From Shewanella glacialipiscicola (GTDB lineage Bacteria > Pseudomonadota > Gammaproteobacteria > Enterobacterales > Shewanellaceae), in NCBI RefSeq assembly GCF_023283485.1, contig NZ_JAKILU010000003.1:248001-312000 (forward strand): a DNA stretch of 64,000 nt, given 5' to 3'. The position numbers and the translations under genes are program-made. The notes under the pieces are model-generated. The model had not been told where the DNA came from. It searched no databases and worked only from the letters and a program-made list of their open reading frames with translations. Shown here piece after piece: positions 1 to 7,688 of this stretch; position 1 is the first letter of the stretch; each line of letters opens with the position of its first letter.

Positions 1-1107
1 TCTGTGTATGACGCACAATCTGAAGCGGGTTTAGTCGGTGGTAGCGCGGGTAACTCTGCTGGCGGTGATCGTCAAGTTTGGGCCGCGTTTTATGAAGCAG
101 CCTTACCTATTACAGAAACGATTGAGATAAACCTTGCCGCCCGTTATGACGATTATAGCGATTTTGGTGGTAACGTTGCGCCTAAAGCTTCTGTTCGTTG
201 GCAAGCGCTAGATAACGTTGTTGTTCGTGCATCATACTCAGAAGCGTTCCGAGCTCCAGGCCTAGATCAATTAAATGCGGCTACCACGTTTAGTGCGGAA
301 TATGGTACTGACTATGCGTATTGCCGTTCTAATGGCATTAGCGATACTCAATGTTTAGAAACACAGTACGATACCTTTATTTCAGCAAACAGTGAATTAG
401 GTCCTGAAACTTCTGAATATATCAACCTAGGTGTTGCTTGGGATATCGTTGATAACTTCGGCATAAAAGTTGACTATTTCGATTTAAATATTGATAACGT
501 AATCAGTCAGCGCAGTATTACTAACGTCATGGAAGGTGTAGCCTCCGGTTCGTTAGCTCAAGATGGGACTTTCTATGTGCTACGCGCACCAGGTACTGGT
601 GGAAGCCTAGGTCAAGCTTATGAAGTAGGTACTGGCTATGGCAACGGCGATAAGTTACAAATTGAAGGTATTGACGTTGCACTTAATGGCAACATCGACA
701 CTGAGTTTGGTGATTTTTCAGTAAACTGGACTAACAGTTTCATACTTAAATATGATGAAGAAGTTGAAGGTGGTGCCGGCTCCGTTGATACCGCCGGATG
801 GAATGGCCAACCAGACTATAGATCTGTATTTACTACAGTATATAAAATTGGTGACAACGCCTTCTCGTGGAACATGAACTACACCAGCTCAACCAATGAA
901 GATAAAGAAGACGGTAAATTAGATTCTTGGTTAATCCACAATATCAGCTACAGCTATGATATTGGTAGCTATGGCAAAGTATTGCTAGGTGTTAATAACC
1001 TGACTGATGAAGATCCAGTATTGAGTTCTTCTGGTTCGTACGATAACCCAGAGTTGTATAACAACTACGGTCGTGAATATCGTGCAAGCTATACTCTAAA
1101 GTTCTAA
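1..1107 (+). CDS. TonB-dependent receptor, C-terminal part (start lies outside the window)
   Basis: The frame is open from the first base, so only the last 368 residues are visible; the plug and N-terminal half of the barrel are missing. The visible part is outer-membrane beta-barrel: alternating aromatic/polar strands such as LAARYDDYSDFGG, the receptor-family segment VRASYSEAFRAP near residue 75, and LGVNNLTDEDP near the end. It finishes with phenylalanine (YTLKF), the usual signal for BAM-dependent outer-membrane insertion. Receptors of this family import iron chelates, cobalamin or sugars using energy from a TonB complex, and a TonB2-type complex is encoded just downstream. Two cysteines in an extracellular-loop-like segment (YCRSNGISDTQC) could form a disulfide. 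The substrate cannot be read from the sequence. A terminator hairpin follows at once. Confidence 0.93.
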   Translation, partial: SVYDAQSEAGLVGGSAGNSAGGDRQVWAAFYEAALPITETIEINLAARYDDYSDFGGNVAPKASVRWQALDNVVVRASYSEAFRAPGLDQLNAATTFSAEYGTDYAYCRSNGISDTQCLETQYDTFISANSELGPETSEYINLGVAWDIVDNFGIKVDYFDLNIDNVISQRSITNVMEGVASGSLAQDGTFYVLRAPGTGGSLGQAYEVGTGYGNGDKLQIEGIDVALNGNIDTEFGDFSVNWTNSFILKYDEEVEGGAGSVDTAGWNGQPDYRSVFTTVYKIGDNAFSWNMNYTSSTNEDKEDGKLDSWLIHNISYSYDIGSYGKVLLGVNNLTDEDPVLSSSGSYDNPELYNNYGREYRASYTLKF

Positions 1108-1129
1108 TAAACCGTTAAAACACATTTAC

Positions 1130-1156
1130 AAGGCCAGCAAATTGCTGGCCTTTTTG
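1130..1156 (+). terminator. Rho-independent terminator of the receptor gene
   Basis: Inverted repeat GGCCAGCAA / TTGCTGGCC (1132-1150) with a tiny AT loop, followed by a run of five T. It lies 23 bases after the receptor stop codon. Confidence 0.9.
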
Positions 1157-1201
1157 TTATATTTCTAGTGAATAAAACGTGAAGTTTTCTCAGGGGGTTA
1201 T

Positions 1202-2149
1202 GTGAGTCAACACTGGAGTGAGTATTGGGAACAGGGCCATTTAACTTCGTTTGGAACTGATTTCAGCGGTAATTATGCAGGAATACTAAAAGATATTTGG
1301 CTTCCAATATTTAAAGAGCTAAGGCCAAATTTTGAAGTGCTAGATATTGCAACGGGTAATGGCGCTTTACCCTTATTACTTAAAAGCTATTTAGATGAAT
1401 CCAATGTAAACGGTCGTGTTCGTGGTATTGATATTGCAAAAATACAGCTTATAAAACCTGAAAATGACAGTTTGATTAAAATAGACCTGATTGGCGAAAT
1501 AAACTGTGAGTCCTTACCTTTTAATGATCCCGTCGATTTAGTGACTTCTCAATTTGGTATTGAATATTCCAACTTATCTACCTCATTAGTAGCCGTCGCA
1601 AATATTTTAAAGGGAGGTGGACGATTATGTCTTGTTTGCCATCATCATAACTCGATGATCATCCATAGAAACAAAAAAATTTTATCACTTATACAGAGTG
1701 TTACTACAAAAAAACTGGTGGAAAACTTGTTTTCACTTGCAGACTCAATGGGTCAAGTCACGACTAAAGTCGATATAAATAGAATAAAAAACGATCAAGC
1801 GTGTGAGGCGTTACGTAACGATATTAATCAATCTATTGGTGAATTACATGCCTCTAATGAAGCAGCACTAATGGATTCAGAAATATTGAATTACGTGACG
1901 ACTTTTTTCAAACAAGGGCTTTATTGGCCCGTAGACAAGAAAAAAGACTATCTAAAATTTGTTCAAAAACAACTCACTGATTTAGCGTTCAGACTTGAAG
2001 AATTAGTGGGCGCGGCCATTGATGAAAACAAGTTAACATCAATGTGCAAAATCCTATGGAATGAGGGTGTTGAGTTCGTGTCTGCTACAACCTTAAAGTC
2101 AACGGATGCACAATTACTTGCTTGGCATTTTATTTTTCAAAAAACATAA
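1202..2149 (+). CDS. Class I SAM-dependent methyltransferase-like protein, orphan
   Basis: A 315-residue protein with a GTG start, preceded by the G-rich Shine-Dalgarno CAGGGGGTT. Residues 44-60 (VLDIATGNGALPLLL) are the glycine-rich SAM-binding motif I of Rossmann-fold methyltransferases. An acidic VRGIDIAKIQ motif follows near residue 75 and a DLVTSQFGIEY motif near residue 105, so the fold call is sound. The substrate is unknown. The C-terminal half (from about residue 150) is a helical region I do not recognise. It has no operon partner: a receptor terminator lies upstream and a 300-base regulatory gap downstream. The gene is visibly more AT-rich than the TonB2 genes, with many ATA/AAA codons, which suggests later acquisition (inference). 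Confidence 0.75.
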   Translation: MSQHWSEYWEQGHLTSFGTDFSGNYAGILKDIWLPIFKELRPNFEVLDIATGNGALPLLLKSYLDESNVNGRVRGIDIAKIQLIKPENDSLIKIDLIGEINCESLPFNDPVDLVTSQFGIEYSNLSTSLVAVANILKGGGRLCLVCHHHNSMIIHRNKKILSLIQSVTTKKLVENLFSLADSMGQVTTKVDINRIKNDQACEALRNDINQSIGELHASNEAALMDSEILNYVTTFFKQGLYWPVDKKKDYLKFVQKQLTDLAFRLEELVGAAIDENKLTSMCKILWNEGVEFVSATTLKSTDAQLLAWHFIFQKT

Positions 2150-2264
2150 AGCATTCTTTACTTACATCGAATGTAAAGGGTTTTACGTTAGAAATGTACA
2201 CAAACTAGACATTAGTTGGTTATCTGTTTAAAAGCGCCATAATTAGCAACTTTTCAGCAATCTC

Positions 2265-2288
2265 AAATGTTGACACCGGTCAACATTT
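2265..2288. promoter_or_regulatory. Perfect inverted repeat upstream of the TonB2 operon (candidate operator)
   Basis: Two perfectly complementary 10-base arms, AAATGTTGAC and GTCAACATTT, are separated by ACCG. They lie 173 bases before the DUF3450 start codon, in the only long gap before the TonB2 operon. The left arm contains TTGACA (2270-2275), which could be a -35 element, though no convincing -10 lies 17 bases downstream. The palindrome does not match the Fur consensus, and no U-run follows it, so an operator is likelier than a terminator. The cognate regulator is unknown. Confidence 0.5.
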
Positions 2289-2461
2289 TATGGAATGATG
2301 CCAGCGGGTCTACGCTTTAATAGTGTAGGAAAGGGAAGAAAAAAATAAACAATCACAAGATAAAGAGATACTTACATTAATTTGTCTTAATTTGTTAAAA
2401 ATATAAACATTGTTAAGTGTAAGTTAAACCTTTTTTATTCACTTCAAATTGGTTGGGAACT

Positions 2462-3244
2462 ATGTCCAAGGTAAGCAATAGAACAAAAATCGCTACTGCA
2501 CTTGTTGGCGTGCTGGCATTAGCGAGCAGTAACTTCGTGGTTGCAGATCCTCTTAGCGATGTACAGAAAGCAGATGGTCAAATCCATGCTGATGCTGCTG
2601 CGTCGCAGAAGAACGTTGATAAGTATTTCGATCAAGCACAAGACATGCTCTTTGAGTATGGTTCTGTTGCTGATGAGCGCGAATCACTGAAGTCATACAA
2701 CGATTATGTCGCAAGCTTGGTCGCTGACCAGCAAAAGACGATGGACTCAGTGCAAGTAGACATTAATGGTGTCGATAAACTTCGCCAAGGCGTGGTGCCA
2801 TTAATGTTTAAAATGGTGGAATCATTAGAACAGTTTGTTCAATTAGATTTACCTTTTAACTCTGAAGTTCGTGCTAATCGTGTAAAAGAACTAAAGACAC
2901 TGCTTAATACTGCCGAAGTGACATTAGCAGAAAAATACCGCTTAATCCTTGATGCTTATAGCATCGAACGCGAATATGGCAGCGCAATTGCAGTAAACCA
3001 AGGTAAGTTAAACCTAGATGGAAAAGAAGTGTTAGTTGACTTCTTCAATCTAGGTCGTGTGGCTCTTTATGCACAGAGTTTAGATCAAAAGACTAGCTGG
3101 ATGTATAACTCCGAATCTAAAGGTTGGGATAAGTTGGATGACAGCTATTTGCGTGAACTGACTAAAGGTATCCGCATTGCCCGTAAACAAGGCGCTCTAG
3201 ATCTATTCGCGTTACCACTTCCTGCTGCGGAGACTGCACAATAA
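2462..3244 (+). CDS. DUF3450 periplasmic protein, first gene of the TonB2 operon
   Basis: A 260-residue secreted protein. I chose the ATG at 2462 over the in-frame TTG at 2453 because it is followed directly by a typical signal peptide (MSKVSNRTKIA, hydrophobic core ALVGVLALASS, cleavage near VVA-DP). The mature part is strongly helical and probably coiled coil (residues 30-130), ending in an amphipathic domain with WMYNSESKGWDKL. DUF3450 proteins are found in TonB2-type clusters of Vibrio and Shewanella and are thought to act in the periplasm with the TtpC/ExbB2/ExbD2/TonB2 complex. Their exact role is not settled. The stop codon overlaps the next start by one base, so the genes are translationally coupled. 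Confidence 0.88.
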   Translation: MSKVSNRTKIATALVGVLALASSNFVVADPLSDVQKADGQIHADAAASQKNVDKYFDQAQDMLFEYGSVADERESLKSYNDYVASLVADQQKTMDSVQVDINGVDKLRQGVVPLMFKMVESLEQFVQLDLPFNSEVRANRVKELKTLLNTAEVTLAEKYRLILDAYSIEREYGSAIAVNQGKLNLDGKEVLVDFFNLGRVALYAQSLDQKTSWMYNSESKGWDKLDDSYLRELTKGIRIARKQGALDLFALPLPAAETAQ

Positions 3245-4599
3245 TGAAGAAGTTAATTACTACAGCTATGTTGGCTGCAAGTTTCTCTTTAACTGTTGGT
3301 ATGGTAAGCGCTGCAGATGTGCCTAAATCCATTGACCAATTATTGCAACAAGTTAAAGTTGAACGCGCTGCAGAAGGTAAGGTCAACAGCAAACGCGAGC
3401 AAGAATTTCAAGCTGAACGTGGCGATAAGGCTGCACTATTAAAGCGTGAAAAAGATGCTTTAGCGGCTGAGAAACAACGCGGTAAAGATTTAAACCAAGC
3501 GTTTTTAGATAACGAGCGTAAAATTGCTCAGTTAGAAGAAGACCTGAAAACTGCTCAAGGTGACTTGGGTGAGATGTTTGGTGTGGTTAAAGGTGAAGCG
3601 GGTGATTTTGCTGGTAAATTGGCCAGTTCAAATACCAGCGCACAATACCCAAATCGTGACAAGTTTATCGCTGATTTAGGTTCACGCAAACAACTACCAA
3701 AAATTGAAGAACTAGAACAATTCTGGCAAGAGCAGCTGTTTGAAATGGCACAATCAGGCAAAGTTGTTAAGTTCGAAGGCTCAGTTACTGGTATCGACGG
3801 TAGTGTTAACACAACCACTATCCACCGTATTGGTGCATACAACCTAACAGCTGATGGCAAATATGTTGTTTATAACCCTGAGTTAGGATTAATTCAGCAG
3901 TTATCTCAACAACCAGAAGGCTACCAAGTTCGTGCTGTTGCTAAATGGGAAGAAATCACTTCAGGTACTGCGCCTTTCTATGTTGATCCTGCACGTGGTG
4001 TACTGTTAAGTATCTTTACTAACAAAGCGAGTATGGAAGATCGTATCGAATCTGGTGGTGTTATCGGTTATATCATCATGATATTACTTGCGCTAGGTAT
4101 GCTGATTTCTATCGAACGTTTAGTGACAATGTCGATTATCGGCGCACGCGTTAATAGCCAACGTAAAAATGTAGATAAGCCTGGTAATAATGCCTTGGGT
4201 CGTATCTTAAAAGTTTATCAAGAAAACAAAGATGTTGATGTTGAAACATTAGAGTTGAAACTTGACGAAGCTATTTTGAAAGAAACGCCAGCACTGGAAG
4301 CGCGTATCTCAATCATTAAAGTACTGGCTGCTATCGCACCTATGATGGGTCTGCTAGGTACAGTAACGGGTATGATTGCAACTTTCCAAAGTATTCAATT
4401 ATTTGGTACTGGCGATCCCAAGCTGATGGCTGGCGGTATTTCGATGGCGTTGGTAACAACGGTACAAGGCTTGGTTGCTGCTCTGCCATTAATGTTGATG
4501 CATGCAATTGTTGTTGCGCGTAGCAAATCAATTGTACAGATCCTTGAAGAGCAAAGCGCTGGCATCATCGCAGCACATGCTGAGAAGAGGGCTGACTAA
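3244..4599 (+). CDS. TtpC-like MotA/TolQ/ExbB proton-channel protein of the TonB2 system
   Basis: A 451-residue protein with a cleavable signal peptide (residues 1-23, ending VSAAD) and a long charged coiled coil (about 30-105). A periplasmic domain follows, then a C-terminal MotA/TolQ/ExbB module. Membrane segments lie near 273-297 (GVIGYIIMILLALGM), 357-381 (IAPMMGLLGTVTGM) and 395-425 (MAGGISMALVTTVQGL). The MGLLGTVTGMI motif is diagnostic of the ExbB/TolQ family. The fused N-terminal periplasmic region is what separates TtpC from plain ExbB; in Vibrio, TtpC is needed for TonB2-dependent iron uptake. It overlaps both neighbours by one base (TAATG), giving tight translational coupling. Confidence 0.92.
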   Translation: MKKLITTAMLAASFSLTVGMVSAADVPKSIDQLLQQVKVERAAEGKVNSKREQEFQAERGDKAALLKREKDALAAEKQRGKDLNQAFLDNERKIAQLEEDLKTAQGDLGEMFGVVKGEAGDFAGKLASSNTSAQYPNRDKFIADLGSRKQLPKIEELEQFWQEQLFEMAQSGKVVKFEGSVTGIDGSVNTTTIHRIGAYNLTADGKYVVYNPELGLIQQLSQQPEGYQVRAVAKWEEITSGTAPFYVDPARGVLLSIFTNKASMEDRIESGGVIGYIIMILLALGMLISIERLVTMSIIGARVNSQRKNVDKPGNNALGRILKVYQENKDVDVETLELKLDEAILKETPALEARISIIKVLAAIAPMMGLLGTVTGMIATFQSIQLFGTGDPKLMAGGISMALVTTVQGLVAALPLMLMHAIVVARSKSIVQILEEQSAGIIAAHAEKRAD

Positions 4600-5126
4600 T
4601 GATGATATACCTGATGGATATTTGGGATTCCGTCAGGGGCTTCATGGCCTCCGGGGGCAACGTCCTCTGGCTTGTAGCGGCTGTACTGTTCTTAATGTGG
4701 GTATTGATGCTGGAGCGTTATTGGTATCTTAATTGGATATCACCAAAGCACCATAAAGCAATCATAACTGCATGGGACGCCAGAGAGGAAACAACCTCTT
4801 GGTATGCGCACCGTATCCGTGAAGCTTGGATGTCCCAAGCGAAACAAGATTTGAATGCACGTATGCTGATTATTAAAACCTTAGTGGCAATTTGTCCAAT
4901 GATAGGTTTGTTAGGTACCGTAACTGGTATGATTTCAGTGTTCGATGTGATGGCAGTTCAGGGGACGAGTAATGCTCGTTTGATGGCGGCTGGTATTTCA
5001 ATGGCAACCATGCCAACTATGGCTGGTATGGTTGCAGCATTATCGGGAGTATTTTTTAGTACTCGTCTCGATGCCAAAATGAAAATCAGTTTAGAAAAGC
5101 TAAAAGACAGCATGCCGCACCACTAG
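4599..5126 (+). CDS. exbB2: ExbB2 proton-channel subunit
   Basis: A 175-residue inner-membrane protein. The first membrane segment is near residues 19-37 (GNVLWLVAAVLFLMWVLML). A cytoplasmic loop follows, then two C-terminal segments carrying the family motif ICPMIGLLGTVTGMISVF (near 100-117) and LMAAGISMATMPTMAGMV (128-145). It is short compared with ExbB of the TonB1 system, as usual for ExbB2. With ExbD2 it would conduct protons and drive TonB2. It begins at the TAATG overlap with the TtpC-like gene. Confidence 0.93.
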   Translation: MMIYLMDIWDSVRGFMASGGNVLWLVAAVLFLMWVLMLERYWYLNWISPKHHKAIITAWDAREETTSWYAHRIREAWMSQAKQDLNARMLIIKTLVAICPMIGLLGTVTGMISVFDVMAVQGTSNARLMAAGISMATMPTMAGMVAALSGVFFSTRLDAKMKISLEKLKDSMPHH

Positions 5127-5139
5127 AGAGAGATTGAAC

Positions 5140-5544
5140 ATGGCACGTAAAAAGCATTCCAGTATAGATGAGGAAGCACAAATTGATATGACACCGATGC
5201 TCGACATCGTGTTCATTATGCTAATTTTCTTCATTGTAACAACGTCATTCGTGAAACCATCGGGTTTGGATTATAACAAACCAAAAGCTTCACAAGCGAC
5301 TTCAAAACCTTCGGCTAACATCTTTATCGGCGTCAGTAAAACTGGCGTGATTATGATGGAAAACCGTCAGGTTGATATCGAACGTGTAACAGCAAACGTT
5401 GAACGTATGCTGGCTGAAGCTCCTGAAGCCGCTGTATTAATTCAGGCAGATAAAGATGCAATGCACGGCTTAGTTGTTAAAGTTCTAGACCAAGTGAAAG
5501 CTGCTGGTATAGATAAAATTTCGGTATCTGCGGGGAACGATTAA
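5140..5544 (+). CDS. exbD2: ExbD2 biopolymer transport protein
   Basis: A 134-residue protein. I chose the ATG at 5140, eight bases after the GAGAGAG Shine-Dalgarno (5126-5132), rather than the in-frame TTG at 5134. A single membrane segment (residues 18-40, MTPMLDIVFIMLIFFIVTTSF) carries the essential aspartate in TPMLDIVFI, which takes part in proton translocation in ExbD/TolR proteins. The rest is the periplasmic domain, with AAVLIQADKDAMHG typical of the family. It lies between exbB2 (13-base gap) and tonB2 (one-base gap). Confidence 0.94.
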   Translation: MARKKHSSIDEEAQIDMTPMLDIVFIMLIFFIVTTSFVKPSGLDYNKPKASQATSKPSANIFIGVSKTGVIMMENRQVDIERVTANVERMLAEAPEAAVLIQADKDAMHGLVVKVLDQVKAAGIDKISVSAGND

Positions 5545-5545
5545 T

Positions 5546-6169
5546 ATGCTAAGAGCACTAGTATCGATCATTATTGGTGCTGCTGTGACTTTTGGTCTGT
5601 TCGCTTTTATGGCGTTCTTGGTCGGTGGCGGCGCACAGCGCGGTGATACATCGGCCGAGACCCCTGTAATTGAAATCACTATGGATAGACAGGATTCAAA
5701 AGCACAGAATAAGCCAAGGGTAGTGCCTAAGCCACCACCACCACCAGAGCAACCACAAAAGCCTGATGTCACACCTCCAGACTCATCGAGTAATATTGAT
5801 ACGTCAATGTCGTTCAATATGGGTGGTGTTGAAACTGGCGGTCACTCAGCAGGTGGTTTTAAATTAGGTAATATGATGACTCGTGACGGCGATGCTACGC
5901 CTATCGTTCGTATCGAACCTCAGTATCCAATTGCTGCGGCTCGTGATGGTAAAGAAGGTTGGGTACAACTTCGCTTTACGATCAACGAACTCGGTGGTAT
6001 CGATGACGTTGAAGTTATTCAAGCAGAGCCAAAGCGTCTATTTGATAAAGAAGCCATCCGGGCGTTGAAAAAGTGGAAATACAAGCCAAAGATAGTAGAT
6101 GGCAAGCCACTGAAACAACCTGGTATGACAGTGCAATTAGACTTCACCTTAGATAAAGGAGGCAACTAA
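5546..6169 (+). CDS. tonB2: TonB2 energy-transducing protein
   Basis: A 207-residue protein with an N-terminal membrane anchor (residues 5-27). A short proline-rich spacer (KPPPPPEQPQKPDVTPP, near 55-70) and a C-terminal TonB domain follow. The TonB box-binding domain is recognisable from PIVRIEPQYPIAAARDGKEG, VQLRFTINELGGIDDVEV and the terminal AIRALKKWKYKPK. The spacer is much shorter than in E. coli TonB, as expected for TonB2 proteins. It would couple the ExbB2/ExbD2 proton channel to outer-membrane receptors such as the one at the left edge of the window. Confidence 0.95.
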   Translation: MLRALVSIIIGAAVTFGLFAFMAFLVGGGAQRGDTSAETPVIEITMDRQDSKAQNKPRVVPKPPPPPEQPQKPDVTPPDSSSNIDTSMSFNMGGVETGGHSAGGFKLGNMMTRDGDATPIVRIEPQYPIAAARDGKEGWVQLRFTINELGGIDDVEVIQAEPKRLFDKEAIRALKKWKYKPKIVDGKPLKQPGMTVQLDFTLDKGGN

Positions 6170-6171
6170 TT

Positions 6172-7419
6172 ATGCGTAATGTTAATAAAATCGCAGTACT
6201 ATTATTGCTTTCTATTTGTGGTGGCACCTTAACAGTGTCTTCAGCAATGGCTGAAGAAAAGTGTCCCATCGATAAACGTCAATCTAAAGCGGTAGGCGAA
6301 GGCGCTGCGAAGAAAGTTCAAAAATCATTTGAAGCCTATACAAATGGTCAGATAGACCAAGCTATTGCTATTTTGCTTGAAGCGAATGCGAAGAACGATT
6401 TCGATAAAGCTTATGTTGCGCGCATGCTGGGTAACTTTTATGCCGAAAAAGGCAAAATGGATACCGCGATCAAGTACCTAAAACAAGCTGTAGAGGCTGA
6501 TATTTTAGGTGGAACAGATCATGCAGCGACAATGCGTCTCTATGCTGATTTGCTGTTACAAGAGAAGAAGTTTAAGGAAGCGATTCCTTATTATTACAAG
6601 TGGATGGATTTTACTTGTAAAGCTGATTCTCAAATGTATCGCCGTATTGGTATTGCACATTCAGAGCTTAAACAGTGGGATAAAGTGATTGAAGTGGCCG
6701 ATAAAGGTCTTTCATTAGCTGAAGCTCCTGATAAAGGTCTGTATCAAATGAAGCTGACAGCTTACTTCAATCAAAAGAAGTATAAGAATGCCGTTGGTGT
6801 GTTAGAAGTCATGGTGCCTTTATTTCCATCTGATGGCAGACTGTGGGTTCAATTAGCACAGTTTTATTTGATGATTGAGAACTACGACAAATCTTTGGCA
6901 ACTTATGATTTAGCCTACAGAAATGGCTTCTTAGATAGTGCGGGTAATATTACGCGTTTAGCACAATTGATGGCACAAAAAGGTGCACCATATCAAGCGG
7001 CTAAAATCTACCAGAAGCATATGAAGTCAGGCATGATCGCTGAAGATGCTAAGTCATTCGATATTTTGGCGGGATTTTTCCAAAATGCGAAAGAGTTTAA
7101 ACAAGCCGCTGAGTATTATGGTAAAGCTGCTGCCATTAACAATGATGGTAAGACTTATCTAAAACAAGGTCGTTTGTTGAGCTTGGATGAACAATACTCT
7201 GCAGCTATTCCTGTGCTTGAAAAAGCCATTGCTGTGGGCATTGATAATCCTGGAGAAGCAAACTTCGAATTAGCTTTGGCTCACTTAAGTTTGAAACAGT
7301 ACAAGTCTGCTTATAACCGTGCGGTATTAGCTGCTAATGATAAGAAGACCGAGAAGAGTGCAAAAAGCTATATCTCTTATATTAAAGAGAAAGCACGTAT
7401 GCACGACATCGCGCTGTAA
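6172..7419 (+). CDS. TPR-repeat periplasmic protein, last gene of the TonB2 operon
   Basis: A 415-residue protein with a signal peptide (cleavage near SAMA-EEK at residue 27) and tetratricopeptide repeats from about residue 45 to the end, for example YVARMLGNFYAEKGKMDTAIKYLKQAVE and FELALAHLSLKQYKSAYNRAV. It starts two bases after the tonB2 stop, with a strong GGAGG Shine-Dalgarno (6157-6161) inside the end of tonB2. Such TPR proteins commonly close TonB2-ExbB2-ExbD2-TtpC clusters in Shewanella and Vibrio relatives and presumably scaffold the complex in the periplasm (inference). A strong terminator follows. Confidence 0.88.
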   Translation: MRNVNKIAVLLLLSICGGTLTVSSAMAEEKCPIDKRQSKAVGEGAAKKVQKSFEAYTNGQIDQAIAILLEANAKNDFDKAYVARMLGNFYAEKGKMDTAIKYLKQAVEADILGGTDHAATMRLYADLLLQEKKFKEAIPYYYKWMDFTCKADSQMYRRIGIAHSELKQWDKVIEVADKGLSLAEAPDKGLYQMKLTAYFNQKKYKNAVGVLEVMVPLFPSDGRLWVQLAQFYLMIENYDKSLATYDLAYRNGFLDSAGNITRLAQLMAQKGAPYQAAKIYQKHMKSGMIAEDAKSFDILAGFFQNAKEFKQAAEYYGKAAAINNDGKTYLKQGRLLSLDEQYSAAIPVLEKAIAVGIDNPGEANFELALAHLSLKQYKSAYNRAVLAANDKKTEKSAKSYISYIKEKARMHDIAL

Positions 7420-7450
7420 TCACTTCGCAGTTTGTTAATGTTTTAGTTTG

Positions 7451-7475
7451 AAAGCCCCGTAAGGGGCTTTTTCTT
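7451..7475 (+). terminator. Terminator of the TonB2 operon
   Basis: Stem AAAGCCCC / GGGGCTTT with a GTAA loop, followed by TTTTC. It lies 31 bases after the TPR gene stop. Confidence 0.92.
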
Positions 7476-7688
7476 TGGACTAGAATGGCGCAAAGCTACT
7501 GTTACTGGCTTTTTGTGGGGCAAACAAATATTAATAGTCAGTTCTTCTTGATTGCCAGCGAGTGTGTTCTATCTTATTCTTTATTAAAATCAGGCTTTTG
7601 TCGCCACAAAAAATAACGCAATAGTGGGTTTTGAGCTAAGTATTAAACACGATTCTGTAATAACGGACTAAATAGGAAAAATATTAAA

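Noticed and set aside
2150-2461. Fur box upstream of the TonB2 operon
   Set aside because: No segment resembles the GATAATGATAATCATTATC-type 19-base consensus well enough; the clear dyad there is of a different type.
7510-7612. TTTTTGTGG / CCACAAAAA inverted repeat upstream of the DUF885 gene
   Set aside because: The 9-base arms are 85 bases apart in AT-rich DNA and could easily arise by chance.
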